64,000 nt of DNA from Paraclostridium dentum (GTDB taxonomy: Bacteria > Bacillota > Clostridia > Peptostreptococcales > Peptostreptococcaceae): contig NZ_WIPK01000004.1 of assembly GCF_012922555.1 (NCBI RefSeq), positions 146,349 through 210,348 of the forward strand. Direction: 5' to 3'. Position numbers and translations under genes: made by a program. Numbering within the stretch: the stretch's first letter is position 1; every line of letters begins with the position of its first letter. Positions 8,245 through 16,702 of this stretch are shown here, piece by piece. Under the pieces are notes generated by a model. That model did no database searches, had not been told where the DNA came from, and saw nothing but the letters and a program-made list of their open reading frames with translations.

Positions 8245-9924
8245 TTATACTTCTACAATTATCGGGAATATACTAGTTCCTCTCTTTAATTTAACATACA
8301 GATGCCTATCCACAGCTTTTTTAACTCGAGATTTCATTACACTCCACTCTAACACATCATTTTCTAAGCATTTTTCAACTTCATTTAATACAATAGCTTT
8401 TACATCATCTATTAAATCTGTAGCTTCTCTTGCATATATAAATCCTCTAGTTATTATATCTGGTCCTGCTACTATAGACTTGCTTTCTTTATCTATACCT
8501 ATAACAATTGTCATCATCCCATTTTCTGCTAAATATTTTCTATCCCTTAAAACAATATTACCTACATCTCCAACACCTATACCATCTACATATACAGTCC
8601 CGACTCTTACCTTTCCATTTTTTTTAGCAGTTTTTTTATTTAATTCAAGAACTTCTCCGTTATCTAAAATAAATATGTTTTCTTTTTTCATACCCAATTT
8701 AGCTGCTAAATTTTTATGGTGTACTAAATGTCTATACTCTCCATGCACTGGCATAAAAAACTTTGGATGAACCAATGTATGTATAAGTTTCAATTCTTCT
8801 TGATATGCATGCCCTGAAACATGTACAGCCTCTAAATCTTTGTATATTACCTCTGCTCCTTTTCTATATAACTGATTTATAACTTTTGAAATAAGTTTAT
8901 CATTCCCAGGTATAGGTGAAGCTGATATTATAAATAAGTCATTATTTTTTATTTTTATTTTTTTATGTGTATCAAAAGCTATTCTAGCAAGTCCTGCCAT
9001 AGCTTCTCCTTGACTTCCTGTAGTTATTATAGTTATTTCATCATTATTATAATTTTCCATTTCATCAATACTTATTTTATAACCATCAGGAATATTTAAA
9101 TATCCAAGTTCTATAGCAACCGCTGATACATTTTCCATACTACGCCCGCTAAATACAACTCTTCTATTATTAGCTACAGATGCATTAATAATTTGTTGCA
9201 TTCTATGTATATTAGATGCAAATGTCGCAACTATTATCCTTCCTATTCTACCATTAAAGATTCTATCCAATGTTTCTCCTATAGTTTTTTCAGATAACGA
9301 ATGTCCTTTTCTTTCTACATTTGTGCTATCAGCTAATAACAATAATACTCCTTTTTTCCCTATTTTAGATATACTCTCTAAATCCATTCTTCTACCATCT
9401 ATAGGAGTATAATCAACTTTAAAATCTCCAGTGTGAAGTATAACTCCTATTGTTGAATGTATGCAAATAGCACATGCATCTGCGATACTGTGGGTTACAC
9501 TTATAAATTCAATTTTAAAATATTCTAACTGAACTAACTGTTTATCTTCTACTGAATTTAAAGTACATATATCTAATATATTATGTTCTCTTAACTTATT
9601 TTCAATTAGACCTATAGTTAACTTAGTTCCGTATACAGGCATATTTATTTGCTTTAATATGTATGGAATAGCCCCAATATGATCTTCATGACCATGGGTA
9701 ACAAACATTCCCTTAACTTTATCTTTATTTTCTATTAAATAAGATATATCGGGAATTAATAAATCCACTCCATACATATCTTCATCTGGAAATGATAGCC
9801 CTCCATCTATAACAATTATTTCACCTTTATACTCTATTGCAGTTATATTTTTCCCTATTTCTCCAAGTCCTCCCAATGGAATTACTTTTAATTTATCTAT
9901 ATTTGATTTTATTGAACCCTCCAT
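8245..9924 (-). CDS. rnj: Ribonuclease J (metallo-beta-lactamase/beta-CASP)
   Basis: A 559-residue RNase J. The metal site motif THGHEDHIGAIPY (HxHxDH) is near residue 78, with further metal ligands in LHTGDFKVD and the beta-CASP motifs ATFASNIHR and SGHA. The C-terminal dimerisation domain is complete. RNase J has both endonuclease and 5'-3' exonuclease activity and matures and decays RNA in Firmicutes that lack RNase E. GAGAGGTG precedes the ATG. Single gene on the minus strand, convergent with typA. Whether it is the J1 or J2 paralogue cannot be told here. Confidence 0.93.
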   Translation of the reverse strand: MEGSIKSNIDKLKVIPLGGLGEIGKNITAIEYKGEIIVIDGGLSFPDEDMYGVDLLIPDISYLIENKDKVKGMFVTHGHEDHIGAIPYILKQINMPVYGTKLTIGLIENKLREHNILDICTLNSVEDKQLVQLEYFKIEFISVTHSIADACAICIHSTIGVILHTGDFKVDYTPIDGRRMDLESISKIGKKGVLLLLADSTNVERKGHSLSEKTIGETLDRIFNGRIGRIIVATFASNIHRMQQIINASVANNRRVVFSGRSMENVSAVAIELGYLNIPDGYKISIDEMENYNNDEITIITTGSQGEAMAGLARIAFDTHKKIKIKNNDLFIISASPIPGNDKLISKVINQLYRKGAEVIYKDLEAVHVSGHAYQEELKLIHTLVHPKFFMPVHGEYRHLVHHKNLAAKLGMKKENIFILDNGEVLELNKKTAKKNGKVRVGTVYVDGIGVGDVGNIVLRDRKYLAENGMMTIVIGIDKESKSIVAGPDIITRGFIYAREATDLIDDVKAIVLNEVEKCLENDVLEWSVMKSRVKKAVDRHLYVKLKRGTSIFPIIVEV

Positions 9925-10046
9925 TTAATAACACCTCTCTAAATTTTTTATTCCCTTTCTACTTATTATGCATGTTTTTCATATCTATTAATCTCTTATC
10001 TTATAAATATTGTAACAGTATTTAAAATTTATTTGATTTTAAACTG

Positions 10047-10075
10047 TTGACATAGTTATAATTTTATTGTATCAT
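10047..10075 (+). promoter_or_regulatory. Promoter of reverse rubrerythrin
   Basis: Consensus TTGACA at 10047-10052, 17-bp spacer and TATCAT at 10070-10075. Predicted start of transcription near 10082. Confidence 0.75.
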
Positions 10076-10092
10076 TAATTTGTAGTTAATAA

Positions 10093-10107
10093 TAGTAATG
10101 ATTACTA
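10093..10107 (+). promoter_or_regulatory. Candidate PerR operator
   Basis: Perfect 7-1-7 inverted repeat TAGTAAT-G-ATTACTA, placed about 10-25 bases after the predicted transcription start and just before the ribosome site. The spacing equals that of the PerR box (TTATAAT-N-ATTATAA). A PerR gene is the next gene downstream. Confidence 0.55.
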
Positions 10108-10133
10108 CTTTTAATTTTAAGGAGGAATATATA

Positions 10134-10679
10134 ATGAAAAAATTTGTTTGTACAGTATGTGGATATATACACGAGGGAGAAACTGCTCCAGAAATCTGTC
10201 CAGTTTGTAAAGTTGGAGCTGATAAGTTCAATGAAATGTCAGGTGAAATGGTTTGGGCTGATGAACATAGAATAGGTGTTGCTCAAGGTATAGATGCTGA
10301 AATAGTTGAAGGTTTAAGAGCTAACTTCGTTGGGGAATGTACAGAAGTTGGTATGTATTTAGCTATGAGCCGTCAAGCTGATAGAGAAGGTTTCCCAGAG
10401 GTAGCTGAAGCTTATAAAAGAATAGCATTTGAAGAAGCTGAACATGCAGCTAAATTTGCTGAATTATTAGGAGAAGTTGTTGTTGCTGATACTCAAGCTA
10501 ACTTAAAAGCTAGAGTTGAAGCTGAATACGGTGCAACTGAAGGAAAATTAAAAATAGCTAAAAGAGCTAAAGAGTTAGGACTTGATGCTATACATGATAC
10601 AGTTCATGAGATGTGTAAAGATGAAGCTAGACATGGTAAAGCATTCTTAGGCCTACTAGAAAGACATTTTACTAAATAA
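10134..10679 (+). CDS. Reverse rubrerythrin (rubredoxin domain first)
   Basis: A 181-residue protein. Residues 1-35 form a rubredoxin-like iron site with CTVCG and CPVCK; the rest is a four-helix ferritin-like di-iron domain with [17 protein letters not shown] and DEARHGKAF. The domain order is the reverse of classical rubrerythrin. Reverse rubrerythrins act in NADH-driven peroxide and oxygen reduction in clostridia and are known PerR targets. The ATG at 10134 has AAGGAGG spaced eight bases upstream; an in-frame ATG at 10098 falls inside the candidate operator and is not used. Strong promoter and codon use suggest high expression. Confidence 0.92.
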   Translation: MKKFVCTVCGYIHEGETAPEICPVCKVGADKFNEMSGEMVWADEHRIGVAQGIDAEIVEGLRANFVGECTEVGMYLAMSRQADREGFPEVAEAYKRIAFEEAEHAAKFAELLGEVVVADTQANLKARVEAEYGATEGKLKIAKRAKELGLDAIHDTVHEMCKDEARHGKAFLGLLERHFTK

Positions 10680-10712
10680 TATTTTATTGCCATTTCTCAA
10701 TTCACATAATCC

Positions 10713-10745
10713 TAGAGTAGCTTAATTATTAGGCTACTCTATTTT
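10713..10745 (+). terminator. Terminator after reverse rubrerythrin
   Basis: Stem AGAGTAGC / GCTACTCT with an AT loop, then ATTTTATT. It separates the rubrerythrin gene from perR. Confidence 0.75.
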
Positions 10746-10763
10746 ATTATTTTTAATTTTAGT

Positions 10764-10785
10764 TTATAATATAATTTGATTATAA
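10764..10785 (+). promoter_or_regulatory. AT-rich dyad upstream of perR
   Basis: TTATAAT and ATTATAA, the two PerR half-sites, but separated by 8 bp rather than 1. It lies about 55 bases upstream of perR and could be an autoregulatory site; the abnormal spacing makes this weak. Confidence 0.3.
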
Positions 10786-10838
10786 ATTAACTCTTTAGGG
10801 TATATTTATGATAAAAACAATGATAAGCAGGTGGTATT

Positions 10839-11210
10839 TTGAAATTTTCAAAACAAAGAGAACTTATATTGAACGCCGTTAAGGACAACACTGTTCATCC
10901 TACTGCAGATTTTATATATGATTATCTAAAAAAGGATAATCCAAACTTAAGTTTAGGTACCGTTTATAGAAATTTATCTCAACTTGTAAATCACGGTTAT
11001 ATTCAAAAAGTTAGTATGCCTGGTCTTCCCGATAGATTTGATGCTAACGTAATAGAACACAATCATATGATTTGCGACGTTTGTGGAAACATACAAGATA
11101 TTCATTCAGATATATTAAAGAATATTCCTTCAGCTATTTCTAACGAACTCGATATAGAAATTACATCTTGTACTGTTATACTTCATGGTATTTGTAAAAA
11201 TTGTAAATAA
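10839..11210 (+). CDS. perR: Peroxide-sensing Fur-family repressor PerR
   Basis: A 123-residue Fur-family regulator: winged helix (HPTADFIYDYL, SLGTVYRNL) and a dimerisation domain with the structural zinc site CDVCG and CKNC. PerR-type regulatory metal ligands are present: His in HPTAD, Asp in DRFD, the two His of EHNHM and Asp in IQDIH (PerR uses Asp here, Fur usually Asn). Iron-bound PerR is inactivated by peroxide-driven oxidation of these histidines. Start is TTG at 10839 with GCAGGTGG before it. It sits directly after its likely target gene. Confidence 0.85.
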   Translation: MKFSKQRELILNAVKDNTVHPTADFIYDYLKKDNPNLSLGTVYRNLSQLVNHGYIQKVSMPGLPDRFDANVIEHNHMICDVCGNIQDIHSDILKNIPSAISNELDIEITSCTVILHGICKNCK

Positions 11211-11216
11211 TATTAT

Positions 11217-11250
11217 ATAATAAGAGGCACTGTATAGTGCCTTATTATAT
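11217..11250 (+). terminator. Terminator after perR
   Basis: Hairpin with GGCACT / AGTGCC core and AATAA / TTATT base, followed by ATATTTTA. Confidence 0.7.
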
Positions 11251-11330
11251 TTTACAATCCAATCATTTTATTATATAATGAATTATCGCAATTTTTATAA
11301 ATATATTTATATATATAGAAGGAGGTTTTT

Positions 11331-12185
11331 ATGGGTATTAAAATAATTACAGATAGTACATCTTACATACCTGCTGAATACATAGAAAAATTTGATATAA
11401 AGGTAGTCTCTCTTAATGTTTTTATGGATAATGAAAGTTTCCGTGAGTTGGACTTAGATAATAAAACTTTCTATACTAAAATGGATGCTTTATCTGAGAT
11501 ACCTAAATCATCTCAACCAGTTCCAGATGAAATGCTAAATGTATTTAAAAGTATAGTGGAAAATGGTGATTCTATTTTAGGAATTTTTCTATCTTCAAAT
11601 ATGAGTGGTACATATTCTAGTGCTAACCTAATAAAAAATATGATTCTAGAAGACTACCCTAATGCAGATATTAATATAATAGATTCAAAGACAAACTGTA
11701 TGCAAATGGGATTTGCAGTTATTGAAGCTGCGCGTTTAGCAATTGATGGTAAATCTATGGATGAAGTTATAGATAGAACAAGTAAAGTTTTATCTAATAG
11801 TAAATTTATATTCTCTCCTGATACTCTAGATTATTTAAAAAAAGGAGGCAGAATAGGAAGTGCTTCTGCTCTTTTAGGTTCTATCTTGCAAATAAAGCCT
11901 ATTTTAACAGTTACAGATGGTACCACTTCTGTTTTTACAAAAGTAAGAACCAGAAAAAAAGCTATAGACAAGTTAGTATCTACATTTTTTGAAGAAATTG
12001 ATAATAAAGGTCTTGGAGATGTAATAGTCCACCATATAAATTGTGAAGAAGAAGGTCTTCAACTTGCTAGTTATTTAGAAAAAAAATTAAATACTACAGT
12101 TAAAATACAATCAATAGGTCCTGTAATCGGTCTTCATGTTGGTCCTGGAAGTATTGGTATAGCTTTTTATACAAATATAGACTAA
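11331..12185 (+). CDS. DegV family fatty-acid-binding protein
   Basis: A 284-residue DegV/FakB-type protein. Family signatures are visible: KIITDSTSYIP at the N-terminus, PKSSQPVPDEM, LSSNMSGTYSSA, DTLDYLKKGGRIG and HVGPGSIGIAFY at the end. DegV proteins bind one fatty acid and present it to the kinase FakA for phosphorylation before phospholipid synthesis. No fakA lies in this window. GAAGGAGG before the ATG. A second DegV gene lies at 15.6 kb, consistent with paralogues of different chain preference. Confidence 0.9.
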   Translation: MGIKIITDSTSYIPAEYIEKFDIKVVSLNVFMDNESFRELDLDNKTFYTKMDALSEIPKSSQPVPDEMLNVFKSIVENGDSILGIFLSSNMSGTYSSANLIKNMILEDYPNADINIIDSKTNCMQMGFAVIEAARLAIDGKSMDEVIDRTSKVLSNSKFIFSPDTLDYLKKGGRIGSASALLGSILQIKPILTVTDGTTSVFTKVRTRKKAIDKLVSTFFEEIDNKGLGDVIVHHINCEEEGLQLASYLEKKLNTTVKIQSIGPVIGLHVGPGSIGIAFYTNID

Positions 12186-12189
12186 AAAA

Positions 12190-12222
12190 TAAAAGCCCTA
12201 GGAAAATTTCTAAGGCTTTTTA
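12190..12222 (+). terminator. Terminator after degV
   Basis: AAAAGCC / GGCTTTT stem with a CTA/TAG extension and one mismatch, T-rich tail. Confidence 0.7.
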
Positions 12223-12237
12223 TATATTATCTTTCTA

Positions 12238-12336
12238 TTATATACTGTCATCAACTACGTTTTCAGATATATATGCAGCAACATATAATCCGTACATTAA
12301 TACTAATAAAACTGCAGTTATTAAAACTATAGTCAT
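12238..12336 (-). CDS. Predicted 32-residue single-pass membrane peptide
   Basis: A short open frame with ATG at 12336 behind GGAAGTGAGAGG. It encodes a start Met, a hydrophobic helix (IVLITAVLLVLMYGLYVAAY, residues 3-22) and an acidic end SENVVDDSI. The composition (one clean membrane span then a polar tail) and ribosome site argue that it is a real small membrane protein rather than chance. It lies between degV and the DtxR-type regulator, in a 391-bp gap otherwise without genes. The 240 bp from 12337 to 12576 show nothing further. Function unknown. Confidence 0.5.
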   Translation of the reverse strand: MTIVLITAVLLVLMYGLYVAAYISENVVDDSI

Positions 12337-12576
12337 ATCCTCTCACTTCCTTCTTAACTCTAATTGTAGTTTTTCAATGTGAAATCTATATGATTTTGAT
12401 ATGTTTTTTGAATTAATTATTTTTCCTAAATTAAAACTACATATTATTCATTTGAATTTTATACATATAATTATTATTTACCTTATATATGTTATATCAT
12501 TAATTAAGATTTTCACAGTTACATTATTGTAATATTTTTCAATTTAATAATTTTCGACTAATATATGTAATATGTC

Positions 12577-13035
12577 TTATAAATTTTGATATACTTTTAA
12601 CCTTTCCAATATCCCTTCATTTTCTTCAAAAAAATTAATCAAATTGTTTATTCTTACTAAAGTTTCTAGACTTATCGTATGTTCTATTTTTTCCGTTTCT
12701 TCATGCAAGTATTCATCCAATCCAATTAATTTTAAAAATTCGTATATAGTATTATGTCTTTCTAAAAATTTTTTCCCCATATCTGCGCCTAAATCGCTTA
12801 AATTTATTGATCCATAAAGTTCATGTGTTAATAATTTTTTTTGCTGTAATTTTCTTACCATATTACTTACAGATGATGGTTTTATATTTAAAGCTTTTGA
12901 TAAATCTTTTATTTTTACATTTTCATTTTCACTTTGTAATCTATAAATCATTTCAATATAGTCTTCTTCATTAGGACTTAGACTATTATCTTTCATATAT
13001 TCTTTAAATGTATAAAACTGATTAAGATCCCTCAA
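12577..13035 (-). CDS. DtxR/MntR-family metal-dependent transcriptional regulator
   Basis: A 152-residue regulator: winged helix-turn-helix (LSPNEEDYIEMIYRL, IKPSSVSNMVRKLQ, then the wing) followed by the dimerisation/metal domain with HNTIYEFL and the EETEKIEHTIS motif holding metal ligands. No SH3-like third domain, as in MntR-type short members. It is divergent from feoA-feoB, with a DtxR-type operator between, so iron (or manganese) control of ferrous uptake is the likely job. Start chosen as TTG at 13035 because GGAGGAGAAAGT precedes it; the longer ATG version at 13062 would run through that ribosome site. Confidence 0.85.
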   Translation of the reverse strand: MRDLNQFYTFKEYMKDNSLSPNEEDYIEMIYRLQSENENVKIKDLSKALNIKPSSVSNMVRKLQQKKLLTHELYGSINLSDLGADMGKKFLERHNTIYEFLKLIGLDEYLHEETEKIEHTISLETLVRINNLINFFEENEGILERLKVYQNL

Positions 13036-13137
13036 ACTTTCTCCTCCTAAATCCAATCTCATATCTACTATATTAGATTTTCATGTAATATATTCTAAAT
13101 TAATGTAACATCCTCATAAAATTTTTCATAATATTTA

Positions 13138-13165
13138 TTGTAAGAAATTTAGCTTAGGCTAAAAT
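13138..13165 (+). promoter_or_regulatory. feoA promoter with DtxR-type operator
   Basis: TTTAGC-TTAG-GCTAAA at 13148-13163 is an inverted repeat matching the DtxR/IdeR/SirR operator pattern (TTAGGTTAGCCTAA). It overlaps a likely promoter (TTGTAA 13138-13143, 16 bp, TAAAAT 13160-13165). A longer outer dyad, GTAAGAAA with TTTCTTAC, surrounds it. Confidence 0.7.
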
Positions 13166-13199
13166 TTTTTCTTACTTTTATTAAAATGGAGGTATTTTT

Positions 13200-13427
13200 A
13201 TGGTAAAGCTTACTGATGTAGATATTTGTAGCACCGTTAAGGTAGAAGGACTTTTATCAGAAGGTTACCTAAGAGAGCGAATGTTAGCGCTTGGTTTAAC
13301 TAATGGTGCTTTAATAAATGTCGTTAGACGTGGTCCTAAAGATAATTTAACTGTATATAATATACGAGGTGCTATGATTGCACTTAGAAAAGAAGAAGGT
13401 CAAAAAATTTTAGTTTCATATATATAA
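13200..13427 (+). CDS. feoA: Ferrous iron transport protein A
   Basis: A 75-residue SH3-like FeoA domain: LSEGYLRERMLALGLTNG, then VVRRGPKDNLTVYNIRGAMIALRK, the usual small-barrel pattern. FeoA is a cytoplasmic partner that supports FeoB. AATGGAGG precedes the ATG. It is 31 bp upstream of feoB and clearly co-transcribed, downstream of a DtxR-type operator. Confidence 0.92.
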   Translation: MVKLTDVDICSTVKVEGLLSEGYLRERMLALGLTNGALINVVRRGPKDNLTVYNIRGAMIALRKEEGQKILVSYI

Positions 13428-13458
13428 ACCTTAAATTTAAAAAGGGGGGGATAAAATT

Positions 13459-15585
13459 ATGGGGTTAACTTATAATTCAACTAAGATAAAATCATTAAAA
13501 GATATGTTTAACATAGACAAAAAAGATAATCAATATATAATAGCCCTTGCTGGAAATCCTAATACCGGAAAAAGCACTGTGTTTAATTATTTAACTGGAC
13601 TTAAGCAACATACTGGAAATTGGCCGGGGAAAACAGTATGTACAGCTAGAGGGGACTTTAAGTATAATTCAAAAGATTTTGCTTTGATTGATTTACCAGG
13701 TACTTATTCATTATTTGCGGCATCCCAGGAAGAAATAGTAGCCCGTGATTTCGCTTGCTTTGGAAATCCAGATGCAGTCATTGTAGTAGCTGATGCTACT
13801 TCATTAGAACGTAATTTAAATTTAGCTTTTCAAGTGATGGAACTTACAGATAATGTTATACTTTGTATAAATCTAGTTGATGAAGCAAGAAAAAAAGGTA
13901 TTTTTATAAATAAAGAAATTATAGAAAATCAACTTGGAATTCCTGTTGTTTTAACATCAGCTAGAAGCGGTGAAGGTATGGATAATTTGCTTAAAACTTT
14001 AGATTTAGTCGTAACCAATTCTTACCACTATAATAATAAGATCATAAAATATAATGAAAATATAGAAGATTTATTAAAAATTATAGAAAGCGATTTGTAT
14101 TCAAGTATACCCTATATAAAATCTAGGTGGCTAGGTCTTAGGTTAATTGATGGAGATAATAGTATATATGACTCTATGAATAATTATATAAATGGAGACT
14201 ACAAAACTGAAATAGATAAAATAAAAGCAAAATTGCCAGAGGATATTAATAAAATTTCAATTAGAGATTCTATGAGTATGAATATGTATGAATATGCAAA
14301 AAAACTTTATGATAAAAGTGTCATAATACAAAATAAAAGCAAATTCCATAGAGATGAAAAAATTGATAAAATAATTACATCTAAAATACTTGGATTGCCA
14401 TTAATGCTTTTAATGCTTTGTATAATCCTTTGGATTACTATTGAAGGTGCCAATGTGCCCTCAAACCTACTCTCTAATTTCTTGTTTAAATTCGAACCTC
14501 TTTTATATAACTTTTTATCATCTATTCAGTGTCCTTTGTGGTTAAACGAAATGATTAGCTATGGAATGTACAGAACTCTTGCATGGGTTATTTCAGTTAT
14601 GCTTCCTCCTATGGCAATATTTTTCCCACTGTTCACTCTTCTTGAAGATTTCGGATATTTACCTAGAGTGGCCTTCAATCTAGATCATATGTTTAAAAAA
14701 GCTTGTTGCCATGGTAAACAATGTTTAACTATGTGTATGGGATTTGGATGCAATGCAGCAGGTGTTATAGGATGTAGAATTATAGATTCTCCTCGAGAAA
14801 GATTAATTGCTATACTTACAAATAACTTTGTACCTTGTAATGGGCGTTTCCCTACATTAATAGCTATAGCTACAATTTTTTTCACATATTTTATCAAAAA
14901 CTCTTTTGTGAGTAGTACTATTGTTGCCCTTTGTATAGCACTTTGTATAATATTTGGAATTGTAACTACTCTATTAGTTTCTTATATTTTATCTAAAACA
15001 CTATTAAAAGGAGTTCCTTCAACTTTTACATTAGAACTTCCACCTTACAGAACACCTAAAATAGGTAGAGTTATATATACATCTATAATAGATAGAACTA
15101 TTTTTGTATTGGGTAGAGCTGTATTAGTTGCAATACCTGCAGGTCTTATTACATGGGTATTTGCAAATATTTATATAGGTGATATGAGTGTATTATCACA
15201 CGTAGCAAGCTTTTTAGATCCAATCGCAAGCTTCATTGGACTTGATGGGTTTATATTACTTGCATTCATTTTAGGATTCCCTGCAAACGAGATTGTAATC
15301 CCAATACTATTAATGTCTTATTTGGCAACAGGTTCCATGATTGAATTTGATAGTTTAAATGCACTTGGAGAGGTTTTGAAAGATAATGGCTGGACTTATT
15401 TAACTGCCATAAATACAATGCTATTTAGCCTTTTGCATTGGCCTTGTGCAACAACACTATGGACAATAAAAAAGGAAACGCGAAGTCTTAAATGGACTGC
15501 AGTTGGATTTTTAATGCCTACTCTAGTTGCGTTTATAGTATGTTTTTCAACAACTTGTATATTTAATTTATTTGGCTTGGCTTAA
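13459..15585 (+). CDS. feoB: Ferrous iron transporter B
   Basis: A 708-residue FeoB. Cytoplasmic G domain: P-loop GNPNTGKST (residues 32-40), G3 DLPGTYSL and G4 NLVD, then a helical domain to about residue 280. The membrane domain follows, with the conserved cysteine-bearing segment LTMCMGFGCNAAG and GYLPR before it, and the second Gate motif near the C-terminus. It moves Fe(II) into the cell, with GTP hydrolysis controlling transport. A 25-residue N-terminal extension precedes the G domain. AAGGGGGGG before the ATG. No FeoC gene follows. Confidence 0.95.
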   Translation: MGLTYNSTKIKSLKDMFNIDKKDNQYIIALAGNPNTGKSTVFNYLTGLKQHTGNWPGKTVCTARGDFKYNSKDFALIDLPGTYSLFAASQEEIVARDFACFGNPDAVIVVADATSLERNLNLAFQVMELTDNVILCINLVDEARKKGIFINKEIIENQLGIPVVLTSARSGEGMDNLLKTLDLVVTNSYHYNNKIIKYNENIEDLLKIIESDLYSSIPYIKSRWLGLRLIDGDNSIYDSMNNYINGDYKTEIDKIKAKLPEDINKISIRDSMSMNMYEYAKKLYDKSVIIQNKSKFHRDEKIDKIITSKILGLPLMLLMLCIILWITIEGANVPSNLLSNFLFKFEPLLYNFLSSIQCPLWLNEMISYGMYRTLAWVISVMLPPMAIFFPLFTLLEDFGYLPRVAFNLDHMFKKACCHGKQCLTMCMGFGCNAAGVIGCRIIDSPRERLIAILTNNFVPCNGRFPTLIAIATIFFTYFIKNSFVSSTIVALCIALCIIFGIVTTLLVSYILSKTLLKGVPSTFTLELPPYRTPKIGRVIYTSIIDRTIFVLGRAVLVAIPAGLITWVFANIYIGDMSVLSHVASFLDPIASFIGLDGFILLAFILGFPANEIVIPILLMSYLATGSMIEFDSLNALGEVLKDNGWTYLTAINTMLFSLLHWPCATTLWTIKKETRSLKWTAVGFLMPTLVAFIVCFSTTCIFNLFGLA

Positions 15586-15600
15586 TTTAATTTAATTTAT

Positions 15601-15640
15601 TAAAAAGACTGTTTCAAATTAATTTGAAACAGTCTTTTTA
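15601..15640. terminator. Perfect palindromic bidirectional terminator
   Basis: A 40-bp perfect palindrome (20-bp arms, no unpaired loop bases in sequence) between feoB and the convergent degV paralogue; it overlaps the stop codon at 15638. Confidence 0.85.
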
Positions 15641-16483
15641 TATATCAGAACAAACTATACCTATTATACCAGGTCCTGTATGTGAACATATACTTGAACT
15701 AACATTTTCAACTATTATTTTACTTACATCAAACTCTTCTTCTATTTTTTCTTTAAATGAAATAAGCTCAAGTTCATTATCTCCATAAGTAAGCATTACT
15801 CTTTTTTTGCTTAAATCATTTCCTATATTTTCTTTTATTGTATTTATTATTTTATTTAAAACTTGCTTTTTTCCTCTTACTTGCCCTACAGGCTTTACAA
15901 CACCTTCTTCTACAGAAAGGATAGGCTTTATATTTAACATATTTCCTATAGTTGCCTTTGCTAAAGACAGCCTTCCACCCTTTTGCAAATAATCTAATGT
16001 ATCTACAGTAAAAAATATTTTTATACTTTTCTTAACTTCTTCTAGATGATTAATTATATTAGATACAGGTTCTCCATTTTCAATCATTTCTGCTGCTGAT
16101 AAAACAAAGCAAGAACTACCTATAGATAAATTTTTTGTATCAAATATATATACCTCTCCATCTAAGTCGTTTTTTGCCATAGTTGCACTTTGTAATGTTC
16201 CTGATGCAGCTGATGAACCTCCTATATAAAGTATCTCTTTACCTTGACTTATATATTTTTTAAAAGTATCTAAAAATTGTATATATGTACATTGAGATGT
16301 TTTAGGCATATTTTCACTATTTCTTAACATTTTATAAAACTCTTCTTTGCTTAAATCAACTCCATCAATATACTCCTTATTATCAAATATAACAGTTAAT
16401 GGAACTACATGTATGTCATATTTATTTATCAATTCTTTAGGTATATCCGACAAACTGTCACATACCAATTTTATATTACTCAT
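15638..16483 (-). CDS. DegV family fatty-acid-binding protein (second copy)
   Basis: A 281-residue DegV/FakB protein, paralogous to the one at 11.3 kb. Seen: KLVCDSLSDIP, MPKTSQCTYIQF, GGSSAASGTLQSA, DTLDYLQKGGRLS and HTGPGIIGIV. Expected to bind a fatty acid for the FakA kinase. GGAGGAATTTAA precedes the ATG. It is a single-gene unit. The divergence between the two copies suggests different lipid preference, which is an inference from FakB1/FakB2 in other Firmicutes. Confidence 0.9.
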   Translation of the reverse strand: MSNIKLVCDSLSDIPKELINKYDIHVVPLTVIFDNKEYIDGVDLSKEEFYKMLRNSENMPKTSQCTYIQFLDTFKKYISQGKEILYIGGSSAASGTLQSATMAKNDLDGEVYIFDTKNLSIGSSCFVLSAAEMIENGEPVSNIINHLEEVKKSIKIFFTVDTLDYLQKGGRLSLAKATIGNMLNIKPILSVEEGVVKPVGQVRGKKQVLNKIINTIKENIGNDLSKKRVMLTYGDNELELISFKEKIEEEFDVSKIIVENVSSSICSHTGPGIIGIVCSDI

Positions 16484-16512
16484 TTAAATTCCTCCAAAAC
16501 TAGAACTTTACA

Positions 16513-16562
16513 AGTATAATACTTTATTATATTATGCTTTAATATAATAATAAAGTATTATC
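16513..16562. repeat. Long AT-rich inverted repeat between divergent genes
   Basis: AATACTTTATTATATTA at about 16518-16534 pairs with its near complement ending at 16560 around a short TGCTT loop. It lies between the start of degV (minus) and the CPBP gene (plus), so it is in the 5' region of both and is not an obvious terminator. It may be an operator or a leader hairpin. Confidence 0.5.
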
Positions 16563-16702
16563 ACCTGGTATTAATTATAATAGCACATATGTTTTTTTAT
16601 TTCTACTATAATATTTTTCTAATTTAATAAAGTTTTAAAATTTGTTAAATCAAAGCATATTATAAGTTTATATACAAATATTAACAATAGGAGGTGGTAG
16701 AT

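Noticed and set aside
8240-8770. 176-codon plus-strand frame inside RNase J
   Set aside because: Antisense shadow of a conserved gene, with shadow-like composition and no family match.
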